This document shows, piece by piece, positions 21,815 to 32,144 of a DNA stretch of 38,070 nt (position 1 is its first letter; each line of letters starts with the position of its first letter). A program made the position numbers and the translations under genes. Below the pieces are notes generated by a model. The model was not told the DNA's origin. It made no database searches and saw only the letters and a list, made by a program, of their open reading frames with translations. Location: the NCBI GenBank assembly GCA_902984215.1, contig CADWAF010001098.1:1-38070 (forward strand). Reading direction: 5' to 3'. This DNA comes from Willaertia magna (taxonomy: Eukaryota > Heterolobosea > Eutetramitea > Acrasida > Naegleriidae).

Positions 21815-23191
21815 TTATTCTTGTGTTAAACACATTCTAATATAATCCAATACTTTTCCAATAATTTTTGAACTAGAAAAATCAGCTGGAGAATCAAAAT
21901 GTGTTAAATTATCAATTACTTGTATTTGAGTTCTTTGTCTCTTTTTTAATATTGCAATTAATCCTTCATAATCAATTGAAGGTAAATTTAAATCAGTTGG
22001 TGAATTTAAAGAACAAACCACAGGTAGTACACCATTACCACTCTTTTCATTCAATAATTTTTGAATAGTTTCTGGTTGACTATAATTAAAAAGTGTTTGA
22101 ATATAATAACCACTCATCCAACCACCTACATCATAAGAGATATCTAAAGGGAATAAACCTTCTTTAAAGAGAGGAAGAAAAGATTTCCATTGTGGTAATG
22201 CAATATCTAAGAAAGCAATATTGTTGTTTGCACCAATAATTAAGGGAGAATTTGGATCTTCCTTTTCACAAATTTGTTTAACTAAAATTGAGTTTTGTTT
22301 ACTTCTTTCAAATTGTTCAATTGCTAAAGCGCCCCAATCTTTTGCATAACCATTCATTAAGAAAATATTTGTGACTTGTGGTACAACGGTTGTTGCTTCT
22401 TTCTTTTTATATTCTCTTAAATTATTATTACTCTTTTTCTTATTATTGTTCTTATTGCGTTGTTGTTGTTGTAATAATAATTGTTGTTGATTAAATAAAG
22501 CTGCCGTTTTTGGAACAATAATTGTGCCTTGTGAATGTCCCAAAATTGTCAATTTCTTTACATTAACATCACTTCTAGTTGTTAAATAATTTAAAGCATT
22601 TAAAGCATCTAACATATCATCTTCTAATGAATACTTATTAAAATCAACTTTTTGTGGAGTGGCATTTTGTGTACATGCATAATAACATCCATCAGAAAAT
22701 CTTTGAGTTGACTGAATAATATAACATTGTTTACAATACTCTGGTCTTCTACAACAATTTCTTTTATCATACGTTAAAACAATCATCTTACTTTTAATAA
22801 CTAAATCCATTGCAATCTCATAAAATGGTTCAATATTTAAGGAAGTCACACCACAATTTGGTTTCTTCCAGTTTGGTCTAGCTTGTACGTTAAACATTTC
22901 ATAGTTTGTAACAGTTTCATTTCTATTACTGGAACCACTACCGTGAACGAGAACGGTGGCTGCGTATTTTGTTGTTTGGTTTTTATCATTGTTAGTGGAA
23001 TAAGGTAAGTAAAGTGTTCCTTCTAAAAAGATATTTCCAGAAGGAGTGTTGGATGGAATGCGAACGTTAATGGTGTGAAATTGTTGTTGTTGGCAATGAA
23101 TTGTAGAATAATTACACAACAATAATTGTGTAATAAATAGTAGGAAGTACAACAAGAATAACACGGTAGAGTATTGTTGTGATTTTAACAT
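21815..23191 (-). CDS. Secreted alpha/beta hydrolase
   Basis: The protein has 458 residues, single exon. It begins with a hydrophobic leader (residues 5-30, LFLLYFLLFI core) that should be a signal peptide. The core has the oxyanion-side motif HGSGSSNR (83-90), the nucleophile elbow GHSQG (Ser220), a probable acid Asp400 in NSPTDLNLP after a late strand, and His431 in LTHFDSP. The cap between strands has a Cys cluster (NCCRRPEYCKQC, 145-156) likely disulphide-bonded outside the cell. A Gln/Asn/Lys-rich insertion (235-265) interrupts it after the elbow. Substrate is unknown: esterase or peptidase activity is equally possible. A degenerate copy of residues 286-307 lies 3' to +, inverted, at about 23481-23567. 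Confidence 0.88.
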   Translation of the reverse strand: MLKSQQYSTVLFLLYFLLFITQLLLCNYSTIHCQQQQFHTINVRIPSNTPSGNIFLEGTLYLPYSTNNDKNQTTKYAATVLVHGSGSSNRNETVTNYEMFNVQARPNWKKPNCGVTSLNIEPFYEIAMDLVIKSKMIVLTYDKRNCCRRPEYCKQCYIIQSTQRFSDGCYYACTQNATPQKVDFNKYSLEDDMLDALNALNYLTTRSDVNVKKLTILGHSQGTIIVPKTAALFNQQQLLLQQQQRNKNNNKKKSNNNLREYKKKEATTVVPQVTNIFLMNGYAKDWGALAIEQFERSKQNSILVKQICEKEDPNSPLIIGANNNIAFLDIALPQWKSFLPLFKEGLFPLDISYDVGGWMSGYYIQTLFNYSQPETIQKLLNEKSGNGVLPVVCSLNSPTDLNLPSIDYEGLIAILKKRQRTQIQVIDNLTHFDSPADFSSSKIIGKVLDYIRMCLTQE

Positions 23192-24034
23192 TTTTTTTTA
23201 ACAAATGTAATTGGTTCAGAAATATTTCCTGTTTTGTAGTGAATTATTTGAAGGTTAAAGTGGAAGGAAAGTGGAAGTTTGTTACAATGAAATCTCCTGT
23301 TTTTATATGTTAAATAAAGAATTTTAGGTAATTTTAGTGTTATGTAAAGAGCGATTAAATTAAACATGTTTAATTTTCTTTTTTTATTACTCTTTCTGAA
23401 TTTAAATATTATGCTTTTGTTACAAAGAGGCGCATTGAAAAACTTTTTTAATTTCAACTTTAGCTTTTGTTTTTTTTAGATTGCGTTTCATAACTTGTAG
23501 TGGTGCTGTAGCAATAGAACAATTTGAAAGAGGGAAACAAAACTCAATTGTAGTTAACAAAATTTAATATAAAGTGTCTTACCAAGTTGACCTCAACAAC
23601 ATTACAATCTAATTTACTAGGTTTATCACTAACAAATTAATATTCAAATTTTTATACACTCGTTTACTGCTTACTTCTAAAATTTTGGTGACTGTATTAA
23701 AATAGAAATCATTAAATTTATACCTTATTTGTTAAAGAAGGAGTTTAAGGAGAAATTACCTTAACAAACAAACTACACGAAAACAATAAAAATGATTTAC
23801 GTAGCAACCAATAAACACGTTTTTGCTTACTGTGCTCAAACAAAACCAAAACAACGGAATACATTGAATTACAATCAGCAAAAAACTATTTTTGAAGTCA
23901 ATTGACAAGTTGGTGCTGGTACTATTTAGGTAGTGTTGTTTTTGAAAAATTAAAATTCCAATACATTTATTTAAAAAAATTAAATAATCAAACAACATTG
24001 TAAAAAAAAAATAAGCTAAATCATAATATTGAAA
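23192..24034. other. 843-bp spacer with hydrolase remnant and a 37-codon frame
   Basis: This divergent spacer serves as upstream DNA for both the hydrolase (minus) and the reticulon (plus). It contains the hydrolase-like fragment listed separately and a plus-strand 37-codon frame from ATG 23792 to TGA 23905 (beginning MIYVATNKHVFAYC), preceded by an A-rich context. I see no known family in that frame. Apart from these, nothing is recognised. Confidence 0.35.
23481..23567 (+). pseudogene. Fragment of a second alpha/beta hydrolase copy, inverted
   Basis: Read on the plus strand the segment encodes GAVAIEQFERGKQNSIVV, matching GALAIEQFERSKQNSILV in the neighbouring hydrolase (residues 287-304), and then reaches a stop where that protein continues. 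The DNA match covers about 66 bp (23499-23564) with 10 mismatches by my hand alignment, so it is homology, not codon chance. Similarity fades on both sides. It is a relic of a duplicated gene in the opposite orientation to the intact copy. Confidence 0.8.
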
Positions 24035-25097
24035 ATGTCCAACGTAGACGAAATTGAACAAACAAGCCCATTCGACCTTGATGATGAAAATACTACAACA
24101 ACTACTACCACAACCACTACAACAACTACCGAACCATTAGTTGTTGTTGATGAAACACCAAAAGTTGTTGAACAACAACAAGAAACACCAAAACAAGAAG
24201 TACAACAAGAAGAAGCACCAAAGGTAGTAGAACAACCAAAAGTTGTTGAACAACCAAAGGTAGAAGAAAAACCAAAACAACCAGTTGTTACTGAACAAAA
24301 GAAAGAAGCTCCAAAAACAACTACAAAACCAACAACTACTACAACACCAGTTGGTCCAAGAGCATTACCAATTAATCTTAGTCCATCAGAACAAAAAAAC
24401 ATTAAAGAATTAACTTTATGGGATGTTTTTATGTGGAGAAATTACTTTGTTTCATTACCTGCATATTTAACTGTTCATGCTCTTTATATTCTTTTACATG
24501 GTTATGAATTCTCTGTAGTCACTTTAATTGGTAGAGTTATTTTAATTCAAATTGTTCTTGCTTTCTTATATATGGTTGCTGCAAGAATTATTCAAAACAA
24601 ATCAGAGTAAGTAGATCTTTTTCAACTATTTTGTATTCATATTTAAATTTTGTATGATAATTAATTGATCAATTTATTCAACCCATAATCATAGTGTTTC
24701 TCTTCCATTTGTAAGCAATGTTAATTTATCAGAAGATGTAGTTAAACCAGTTGTAGATAGTATCGTTGCAAACGTTAATACTGTCTTATCATTCTATGTT
24801 GATATCTTATCTTGTAAGAAACTTTCAACTACATTACAAGTAGCTACCGTCGTTCAACTTGCATGTTGGTTCGGTAAACAAATGTCTGGTGAAACTTTCT
24901 TATATATTGTATTAAATATTCTTTTCTTAATTCCAGTTCTTTATGAATGGAAACAAAAGGAAGTTGATGATGTTTTAGCAATTGGTAAGAATAAGGTACG
25001 TGAAGTTTTAGCTCAAGTTGCCGATAAGATTCCAGTTCAAGTTACTGAAATTGTTAGTAAAATTGAAGGTGGTAATGATAAACAAAAATCCGAATAA
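24035..25097 (+). CDS. Reticulon-like ER-shaping protein
   Basis: Exons are 24035-24606 and 24695-25097; the 88-nt intron runs from GTAAGT to CATAG, giving 324 residues. The N-terminal 125 residues are disordered: a run of Thr, then repeats of PKVVEQ and Gln/Glu/Pro. The C-terminal reticulon homology domain starts at TLWDVFMWRNYFVSLPAYL, with a first long hydrophobic stretch (about residues 135-185), a loop containing the LPFVSNVNLSEDVV element encoded across the intron, and a second hydrophobic stretch (about 240-275). Such wedge-like hairpins tubulate the ER. The tail KQKSE is not a classic KKXX signal. The gene converges on the CNB gene with 11 bp between stops. The AUG 24035 is preferred over the TTG at 24029. 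Confidence 0.9.
24090..24300 (+). repeat. Low-complexity Thr and PKVVEQ repeats in reticulon gene
   Basis: An ACA/ACT-rich tract codes a Thr run at about 24092-24130. It is followed by imperfect copies of a unit coding PKVVEQ, with GTTGTTGAA and GTAGTAGAA variants, up to about 24290. It is a replication-slippage-prone region of the disordered N-terminus. Confidence 0.8.
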
Positions 25098-25108
25098 ATT
25101 ATTCTTTT

Positions 25109-26625
25109 TTATAATCTTATTAAATTAGAATTTTCTTTTCCTCTTTCAATGTTATTTCTATTGTTATTATTATTAAATTCATCATCTAACAGTAATTCAC
25201 TAATTAATTTCATTTTGTATTCTTCCCATCGTTTCATCTTCATAAACATATTTCTAATTTGTTTTTCTTTAGGATACGTTTCAGCAAATTGTCTAAACCT
25301 TTGCAAAGCAGGCTTATTTATAACTATCATTTAAAACAACATTTATAACGTAATGTGACAAAAAGAACTTACAATTAGCAAATGTTTTTCTTGAAATACT
25401 AAATAAAACAGTCTCACTTGCTGCATAGACTGATACTGCACGTGCAACTGTATTTTGAAATGATCTTTGTGAATCTAAATTATTATCATCAAAACTATCG
25501 TCATAAATTAAAACTCTTTCACCAAAATATTCTTTAGGTTTTAACCTAGCTAATTCAATAAATCTAACATAATCAATCTTCTTAGAAGAACCTACAGATT
25601 GATGTTCAGTAAATTTCATTGCCTTAATCACTGAACATTCACCTGATTTAATAAAATACATTGTATCACCTTCTTTCCCTTCAGTTACAATTACCTTCCT
25701 TGATGGAATAAATTCTACATTGATAGATTTACATAATTCAAATAGTTGTGCATCTGGATAACCAGAAAATATTGGTACAATTAAATTTCTCATAAAATCA
25801 ACTCTTTCTTGTAATTGTTTTTCTAAAATCTTACCAAATGTCATTTCATACTTTTCATAAGGTATTTTTACAACTTCAGTTTCTTCATTTGCAATCCATC
25901 TCCATGTTCCTTCTTTTAAAAGAGCATCACAAACATTAACTTCACCAAAATAATCACCATTAAAATAAGTTTTCATAATTTTACTGTTTAAATTACTTCT
26001 TGGTGTTTTTAATGGAGTTGTAGGACTACCTTCTATTACACTTCTTTTCATACCTAATTTTGTTAAGAAATTTGTATTGTGAGGTATTCCCATTAGACTT
26101 ACACTTCCACTAATTAAAATATAGAAATGTGATGGTTTTGGAGTTTGTTTTAAGGCATCAATCTCTTCAATTGTTTGATTTAATTCATACACACCATACG
26201 TTGCATATCTCATTGCTATTTCAATATGTTCATCTGTTATTAAGGAATGTAATTCTTGTGAAAATAGTTTTAATCGTTTAGCTAAAAAAGCTAATAGTTT
26301 TATATCGTAGCCTGTCCTTATTTCTCCTCTAAATAACGTTAATTATTGTTATTATTTAAGGTCATAAAACTTACCTTTTTAATAATGTCTTTTTGGCATC
26401 TTTCCAATCTTTCTTTTCTAATTCTACTTGAACAAATAAATTATTTCTACTTTCTATTTGTCTTATCTTATGAAATGTTTTTGAGTTTTCTCTTGTTAAC
26501 TTTCTTCTTTGTGGACTAGGACTGTTTCCCTCTTTTAATTCTGGAGTAGTAGATTTTAATTCTGGGGTTGCCGTTAGAGTAGAAAGGTTGCTGCTACTCC
26601 TTAGGTCCTCTCTACTTTCAGACAT
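25109..26625 (-). CDS. Protein with two cyclic-nucleotide-binding domains
   Basis: Exons (minus) are 26625-26375, 26328-25373 and 25323-25109. The introns are only 46 and 49 nt, both beginning GTAAGT, and the join gives 473 residues. A Ser/Thr/Pro-rich N-terminus (about 1-60) precedes a first CNB-like domain (FYILISGSVSL, then YFNGDYFGEVNV) that lacks the phosphate-binding Arg, and a second one with VEFIPSRKVIVTEGKEGD, FGERVLIYDD and an Arg (codon 25442-25440) in the RAVSV position of the binding cassette. A ~17-residue insert follows FGERVLIYDD. I see no kinase, channel or dimerisation domain; this is probably a cAMP/cGMP effector. The C-terminal 70 residues are charged and Asn-rich. Its start lies only 80 bp below the IFT172 stop on the same strand. 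Confidence 0.8.
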
Positions 26626-26705
26626 TTTTTAAAACTAACTTTTCACTAACAGTAAATATGAATTACAATTAAGGAAATTCAAAAATGATGTATTTTTCTT
26701 CTTAT

Positions 26706-29700
26706 TTACACAGTTAATTGTAAGTCATTACAATATGGACATCTCTTGTTTTTCATAATAAATAAGTTCCAATCATTTCTATTGGCAGATTTATGACAAT
26801 TAGTGCATTGAACTTTTTGATCATTTAGAACTGGATAACCAGTAATGATACATGGTTCGAATTGCGTTCTACATGAAGGACATGATAAATTGGCAACATA
26901 TAATGGATTTCTACAGTTAGGACATGGTGATTTTGGAAGTTGGCCATTGAAATCTGTATTCATAGATTTCTGTAACACAATGTTTGTTATAATATTCTTT
27001 TGATCTTCATCAATCATTTGAACAACTGGAATAGGTACTTTGTATGGTACATCTGTTCCTTGGAAGTCAGAATTTTCTAGTTCAGCAGTACCTTTGATAA
27101 TTACAGGAGGATCTTGGCCTTGATACTCTTCATTAAGCTCAATTTCTTCAACAGCATCATTTATATCCAATAATCTGTTGTATAAAACAAACATTATACC
27201 TTCCCACTTCATCTTCTCACATGCCTTACCTGCCTCGAAAAACACTGCATCAGGAGGAATCTCATCTGTATATCTACACAAACTAATACAATTCTTTGCA
27301 TAGAGTTCATATAAATCAAATTGTTTACATAAATCCTTGACATAATAAATATGAGTAATTTGTAATAATTTGATAATAAATACAGGTATTGTTGTTGAAG
27401 AATTAATTAACCCTTCTATTAGAGACTTTAACATATCTCTACACCTTTTTATGTCAGTCACATTTATCTGATCTAATTGGATAGAAGTCCATATAATTCT
27501 ATTTACAATTTCTCTATAGAGAGCTATCATTTGTTTTTCAATTGGTACTCCAAATCTTTCTAATACAGATATTGCTTTAATGTAATCATGTTGTTCCTTT
27601 ACCAAAGAATTGACATATTGAATTGAATATTTAGTTAATAAGTCACTAATTTCATGTTTCAATGCAATAGTTAAACATTTTTCATAATCTCCCTTATCAC
27701 CAAATCCTTCAATTGCTGCAGCAATATTTCCTGCTTGATATAAGTCATCAGGATTTTGACTTGTTTGTAAAAACTTTTTGTGTTGTTCTTGTACATAAGA
27801 AACTAATTCAGGTTGCTTTCGTTTAGCAAGATCTAATGCCTCTGAGAAATTCTTTTGTTTAATGTAAACTTCAACAGCTTCTTTAAATTGTTTTACCATA
27901 CAAAATATTTCAACGGCTGTTTGGTGACGTTTCAAGTCTATTAATCTTCTAGTAATTGTATTTACAACTTCAACAATTCTTGATTGGAGATGATCAGCTG
28001 TCAATTTTACAGCATTAATCCATTCAGTTTCAAGATATTCTATACTTTCTCCACTCCAGTCAAATCCTAAATATGAATCAATAGCTTTGCTGTATTGTCC
28101 ATTTTGTGCAAACATTCTAGCTGCGGCTGCTGGATCTCTAACTTTATTGTCAGTTCTTTCTTCTTCCTCTATTAAGGCTCTTGGAGACTTGTTACCACCA
28201 TCTTTATCACCAGCTAGGTAATCTGCCCATTCAATTGAGACTTTTCTTTGGTAGTCTGAACCTAAGTATGTTTCAGCAATCTTTTTGGCATCCTGGAATC
28301 TGTGTATTGATTTGTATTTTTCAATTAATTTCTCTGGATTTCTTGCTTCTAAGTATAACTTCTCAGCCTTTTCAAACTCTCTATTTTGGAATGCCAAATC
28401 AGCTTGGAATTCTAAAATATAGTTAATTAAAGAAGGATCATGAGTTTCAGCAACGCGCATTGCATTTTCCCAATCAGTGTGGTGCATATACATATCTACA
28501 GCTTCTTTTGGACAATTAGCATTAATATATTCAGCCTCAGCTTCTTTCAAATTATTAGCTTCTTCTAAGGAAATGGCATATTTCATATGAATTTGAGTAA
28601 GTTTGTGAGACATGTTACTGTTGGATCTAGCCATTTCAAATGCCAACTCCCAGAATTCTCCATCCAATGCATAGTCAATTGCATCTTCGACTAAACCTAA
28701 TTTGAATAATAATTTGACACCAGCTTCACCACCAGTGTATTGACGTGCCCAATCATGAGCCACTTTCTTCCAAGCAGTAGGGCCACCATGTGCCTTAGCA
28801 ACTCTAATAGCATCATTCCATTTATCGTTATTTCTGTACATGTTCACTGCGTTTTTCCAATCAGATGCCTCAATATAATGATGTTCTGCTTGTCTTAAGT
28901 GACCTTCAGACTCTAATTGTTCTGCAATTCTCAAATGAGCTTGTTTTAGGTGAATTGGATCATACTTTGCAACTAAACGAATCATGTCATCAAACATATG
29001 ATTCTTTGCATACATATTGATGGCTAAATCCGTTTCATCAGCCTTAATATAAAGTTTTTCTGCCTCTTTAAATCTTTGTTTTTTCTCAAGTTTGGTTGCT
29101 AATTCTGTGTAGAATTGTTTAGTTTCCGTTTGACTCATATAACTTTCTGCAATGCTTTGAACTTCATCCCATTTGTTATACCTTTCAAACATTTCCATTG
29201 CTTCTCTAAACTCATTTGCTTTCAAATATAACTTCTTAGCTTGTTGAAGATTTTGAATTTCTTCAAAATGTCTTGCAATTCTTCCATAATACTTTTTGGC
29301 AACTTGTACATCCATTCCATCAAGTATTTGTACAGCCTTAGTCCACTGCCTTGAAGTTATAGAGGCTTCTATTGCTTTGACATAATTATTAGCTTCAATA
29401 AAGTGATGAATAGATGACTCTACTTGTTTGAGTTGTACTAAATAGTCACCCCATTCTTCTTCTAATTTTACAACCAATTCTGGGAAAGCATTTCTTGATA
29501 ACTCAACAGCATAACGATAACATTTTCCTCTTCTATATGCATCAATAGCTTTTTCATATAATCCTCTTTTCTCGTAGAATTCACCTGCCTTTTCAAAAAG
29601 ACCATTCTTTGACAATGCATCTGCAATGGTATCTAACAACTTATCTTGTGTTCCACTGTCGAAAATAACATTGTATTTAGTCACTACATTTGCAGCACTT

Positions 29701-32144
29701 GCTGGAAAACCACCTTGTAGGTATAAATTAATAGCCTTAATGTATTGACCTTCCTTTTCATATATCTTTGCAGCCTTGTCTTCTTGTTTACTTTGAATTA
29801 ACCATTCTACATATTTCTGTTTCTTTTCTTGAGCATTAGGTATTCCACGCTCAATAGCTAAAAAGATACTTTCCTCAAATTTATGTATTTGTTCATACAT
29901 TTTTATAGCTTCATCTACCTTTCCTTGTTCTAAATATATTTGTTCAGCAGTCTTAAAGTCCTTGTTAAGAATTGCAATTTGTGTTTTAATAATCCAATGA
30001 TCTAATGGTTCTATCAAAGATTCACTTTCACGTATTTTCTGGCATTCTTCATTTATTTTTCTTAAAAATCTTGCCTTTGCAACATCTCCTAATGCTGCAA
30101 AACATCTTTCGGCAATATCATACCTTTGGTCTTCCATTACAACTTCACTTAATTTTCTCCACATTGCCTCTGTTTCAGGTGTAAGTAAGGAAAGTTTTTC
30201 TAATATATTAGCAGCTTGTTCATATTTTCTGTCTTCCATTGCATTACCAAAGTTAATTAAGCCTTCGTTTAAATCGTAATTAACTGTTCCAGGACCTTCG
30301 TCAACTTGAACAGCTGTGCATCCATCAGAACGCATTATATCTATAACTTCTCCTTTAATCTGAACTATTGTAACTCTATCTGGAGAATCAATATTGTACC
30401 AAACACATAAATCACTTCTATTTTGAGCAACAACAACATCAGAATCTGGAACCCACTGTACATAACTACAATAAGTTAATAAGGTAGTAGTTTTTTGAGT
30501 CTTAATATCAAATACATATAAATGTCGTTGTTTATCTCTGAATAAAAGTTTTGTTGCTCTTCCATTTAATTCTAACCAATCAATTTTGAATTCATGAGTA
30601 ATTTTAGCAATAGTAAATGAAGAAACTAAATCTAATATACAAATAGTATGGCTATCAATTAAATAAGCAACTTTTTTGTTCCCACCACTCAAGTCAATTT
30701 CGTTATTTGGAGTTTCTTTATCAGCAATTCTTGCAGAAATTAAAAATGTACTTGTATGCTCAGTTCTAAAACTTCCAATGATATCATTAATACCATACTC
30801 AATGATTGAAAATTCTCCAGCCTTAAAAACCATACAAACCTTTGGATTGTCAAAATAAAATTTCTCCTTTTGGTCATCTGAATTCCAATGAATTTCACTT
30901 AATTTACATGATTCCAGGTCACCTAATAATAATGTTAAAGGTGTTCTAGCAATAATATATTGTTCTCTTGCTACATTAACTTTTAATATTTCTTCTTCAA
31001 ATAATGATTTTAAAACTATTCTAACATTTGTAGATAAGCGTTTAACAATAACTTGACTTGAACTAACAAAAGTAAATTCAAACTCTCCCTTATATCTATA
31101 CCTTTTAATACAAGCATCAAACCAATCAACTTGGCCAGTCATATTACCAATAACTAATCTAGATCCATCAGGTTTCCAACAAGCACTAGTTATAGCATAT
31201 AAATTAGGTATCTCTAAATGGTCACCTTCTTCCCACATATTTCTATGAATATTAAAATTAAAAACTTTAATTCTATTCCATGATGCAATTATACAACATT
31301 GTCCAGAAGGATTACAAGCTATTGCACTAAACTCCTTTTCTTCTTTATCAGAAAAATCAAAAGTATGAATTAAGGTACCTTCACTAGAAAAGAAAGTTAC
31401 TCTTTTATCTGGTCCAGCAGTTATAATACTATTATTTCCCCAAGCTAAACAATAAGGGATTGAAGAATGTATACAAATCTTTTGAGATCCAATAACATTA
31501 CTAATAGAAGCATTATTTCCAATTGTTTCATCATCTCCATAAACAAATTCATTACCAGAACCATTTGAAGTATCTTCAAAATAAAATCTATAAATTGAAC
31601 CATCTAAATGTCCACTAACTAATCCATGACCATCACTACTTGCAGCTAAAGATACAACTTCAGATTCAGCTTGATATAAAGTTAATCCCTTATTATTTCT
31701 TGTATTACCAACCCTAACTCTACCATCCCTTAATCCAAATACAACTTCCGAAGGATGTAAGTGAGGCCAACAAATACAAGTAACTGCTGATTTTTGTAGA
31801 AATTTATTACAAATAATCTTCTTTTCTCCCCATTCTAATCCTAATCTATAAACATAAACAATTTCATCTGTTTGAGCTATAGCTAACTTAATATCATCCG
31901 GACTGAATACCATACCAGTAATTGTATAATATTTATTTCCCTTTTTACCATCAGCTGATTTTGTAGGAAATCTTTCTCTCTTTTCTCCAGTTTCATCAAA
32001 TAAATGTATTGCTCTATCTGAATCTGCAACTGCTAATCTTCTATTATTATTTGACCAACATGTAGCTGTTATCTTTGAAAATGTAGATTTTTGATTAGCT
32101 GCAGAAGCACTATAAATAGGAGGATCAATATATTTTAATTGCAT
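26706..32144 (-). CDS. IFT172: Intraflagellar transport protein IFT172
   Basis: This is the 1,812-residue IFT-B peripheral subunit, encoded in one exon. It begins MQLKYI, and the N-terminal beta-propellers contain family-specific runs such as GMVFSPDDIKLAIAQTDEIV and ICNKFLQKSAVTCICWP. A long TPR-type alpha-solenoid follows from about residue 620 to 1680, with repeated units such as AEKLYLEA and KAIDAYRRGKCYRYAVELS. The C-terminal block has CPNC-CPSC and CTNC-CPYC pairs with the conserved EPCIITGYPVL between, which may form zinc sites. Human IFT172 is about 1,750 residues, so this is full length. It is needed for flagellar assembly, implying the organism builds a flagellum. A divergent gene starts 356 bp upstream. 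Confidence 0.96.
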   Translation of the reverse strand: MQLKYIDPPIYSASAANQKSTFSKITATCWSNNNRRLAVADSDRAIHLFDETGEKRERFPTKSADGKKGNKYYTITGMVFSPDDIKLAIAQTDEIVYVYRLGLEWGEKKIICNKFLQKSAVTCICWPHLHPSEVVFGLRDGRVRVGNTRNNKGLTLYQAESEVVSLAASSDGHGLVSGHLDGSIYRFYFEDTSNGSGNEFVYGDDETIGNNASISNVIGSQKICIHSSIPYCLAWGNNSIITAGPDKRVTFFSSEGTLIHTFDFSDKEEKEFSAIACNPSGQCCIIASWNRIKVFNFNIHRNMWEEGDHLEIPNLYAITSACWKPDGSRLVIGNMTGQVDWFDACIKRYRYKGEFEFTFVSSSQVIVKRLSTNVRIVLKSLFEEEILKVNVAREQYIIARTPLTLLLGDLESCKLSEIHWNSDDQKEKFYFDNPKVCMVFKAGEFSIIEYGINDIIGSFRTEHTSTFLISARIADKETPNNEIDLSGGNKKVAYLIDSHTICILDLVSSFTIAKITHEFKIDWLELNGRATKLLFRDKQRHLYVFDIKTQKTTTLLTYCSYVQWVPDSDVVVAQNRSDLCVWYNIDSPDRVTIVQIKGEVIDIMRSDGCTAVQVDEGPGTVNYDLNEGLINFGNAMEDRKYEQAANILEKLSLLTPETEAMWRKLSEVVMEDQRYDIAERCFAALGDVAKARFLRKINEECQKIRESESLIEPLDHWIIKTQIAILNKDFKTAEQIYLEQGKVDEAIKMYEQIHKFEESIFLAIERGIPNAQEKKQKYVEWLIQSKQEDKAAKIYEKEGQYIKAINLYLQGGFPASAANVVTKYNVIFDSGTQDKLLDTIADALSKNGLFEKAGEFYEKRGLYEKAIDAYRRGKCYRYAVELSRNAFPELVVKLEEEWGDYLVQLKQVESSIHHFIEANNYVKAIEASITSRQWTKAVQILDGMDVQVAKKYYGRIARHFEEIQNLQQAKKLYLKANEFREAMEMFERYNKWDEVQSIAESYMSQTETKQFYTELATKLEKKQRFKEAEKLYIKADETDLAINMYAKNHMFDDMIRLVAKYDPIHLKQAHLRIAEQLESEGHLRQAEHHYIEASDWKNAVNMYRNNDKWNDAIRVAKAHGGPTAWKKVAHDWARQYTGGEAGVKLLFKLGLVEDAIDYALDGEFWELAFEMARSNSNMSHKLTQIHMKYAISLEEANNLKEAEAEYINANCPKEAVDMYMHHTDWENAMRVAETHDPSLINYILEFQADLAFQNREFEKAEKLYLEARNPEKLIEKYKSIHRFQDAKKIAETYLGSDYQRKVSIEWADYLAGDKDGGNKSPRALIEEEERTDNKVRDPAAAARMFAQNGQYSKAIDSYLGFDWSGESIEYLETEWINAVKLTADHLQSRIVEVVNTITRRLIDLKRHQTAVEIFCMVKQFKEAVEVYIKQKNFSEALDLAKRKQPELVSYVQEQHKKFLQTSQNPDDLYQAGNIAAAIEGFGDKGDYEKCLTIALKHEISDLLTKYSIQYVNSLVKEQHDYIKAISVLERFGVPIEKQMIALYREIVNRIIWTSIQLDQINVTDIKRCRDMLKSLIEGLINSSTTIPVFIIKLLQITHIYYVKDLCKQFDLYELYAKNCISLCRYTDEIPPDAVFFEAGKACEKMKWEGIMFVLYNRLLDINDAVEEIELNEEYQGQDPPVIIKGTAELENSDFQGTDVPYKVPIPVVQMIDEDQKNIITNIVLQKSMNTDFNGQLPKSPCPNCRNPLYVANLSCPSCRTQFEPCIITGYPVLNDQKVQCTNCHKSANRNDWNLFIMKNKRCPYCNDLQLTV

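Noticed and set aside
23185..23457. 90-codon minus-strand frame upstream of the hydrolase
   Set aside because: Lys/Phe/Ile-rich translation of AT-rich DNA, overlapping the hydrolase start, with no motif or conservation cue.
24016..24402. Minus-strand frame rich in Val, Gly, Cys and Phe opposite the reticulon N-terminus
   Set aside because: It is the antisense of the Thr and PKVVEQ repeats; the low-complexity composition mirrors the real gene.
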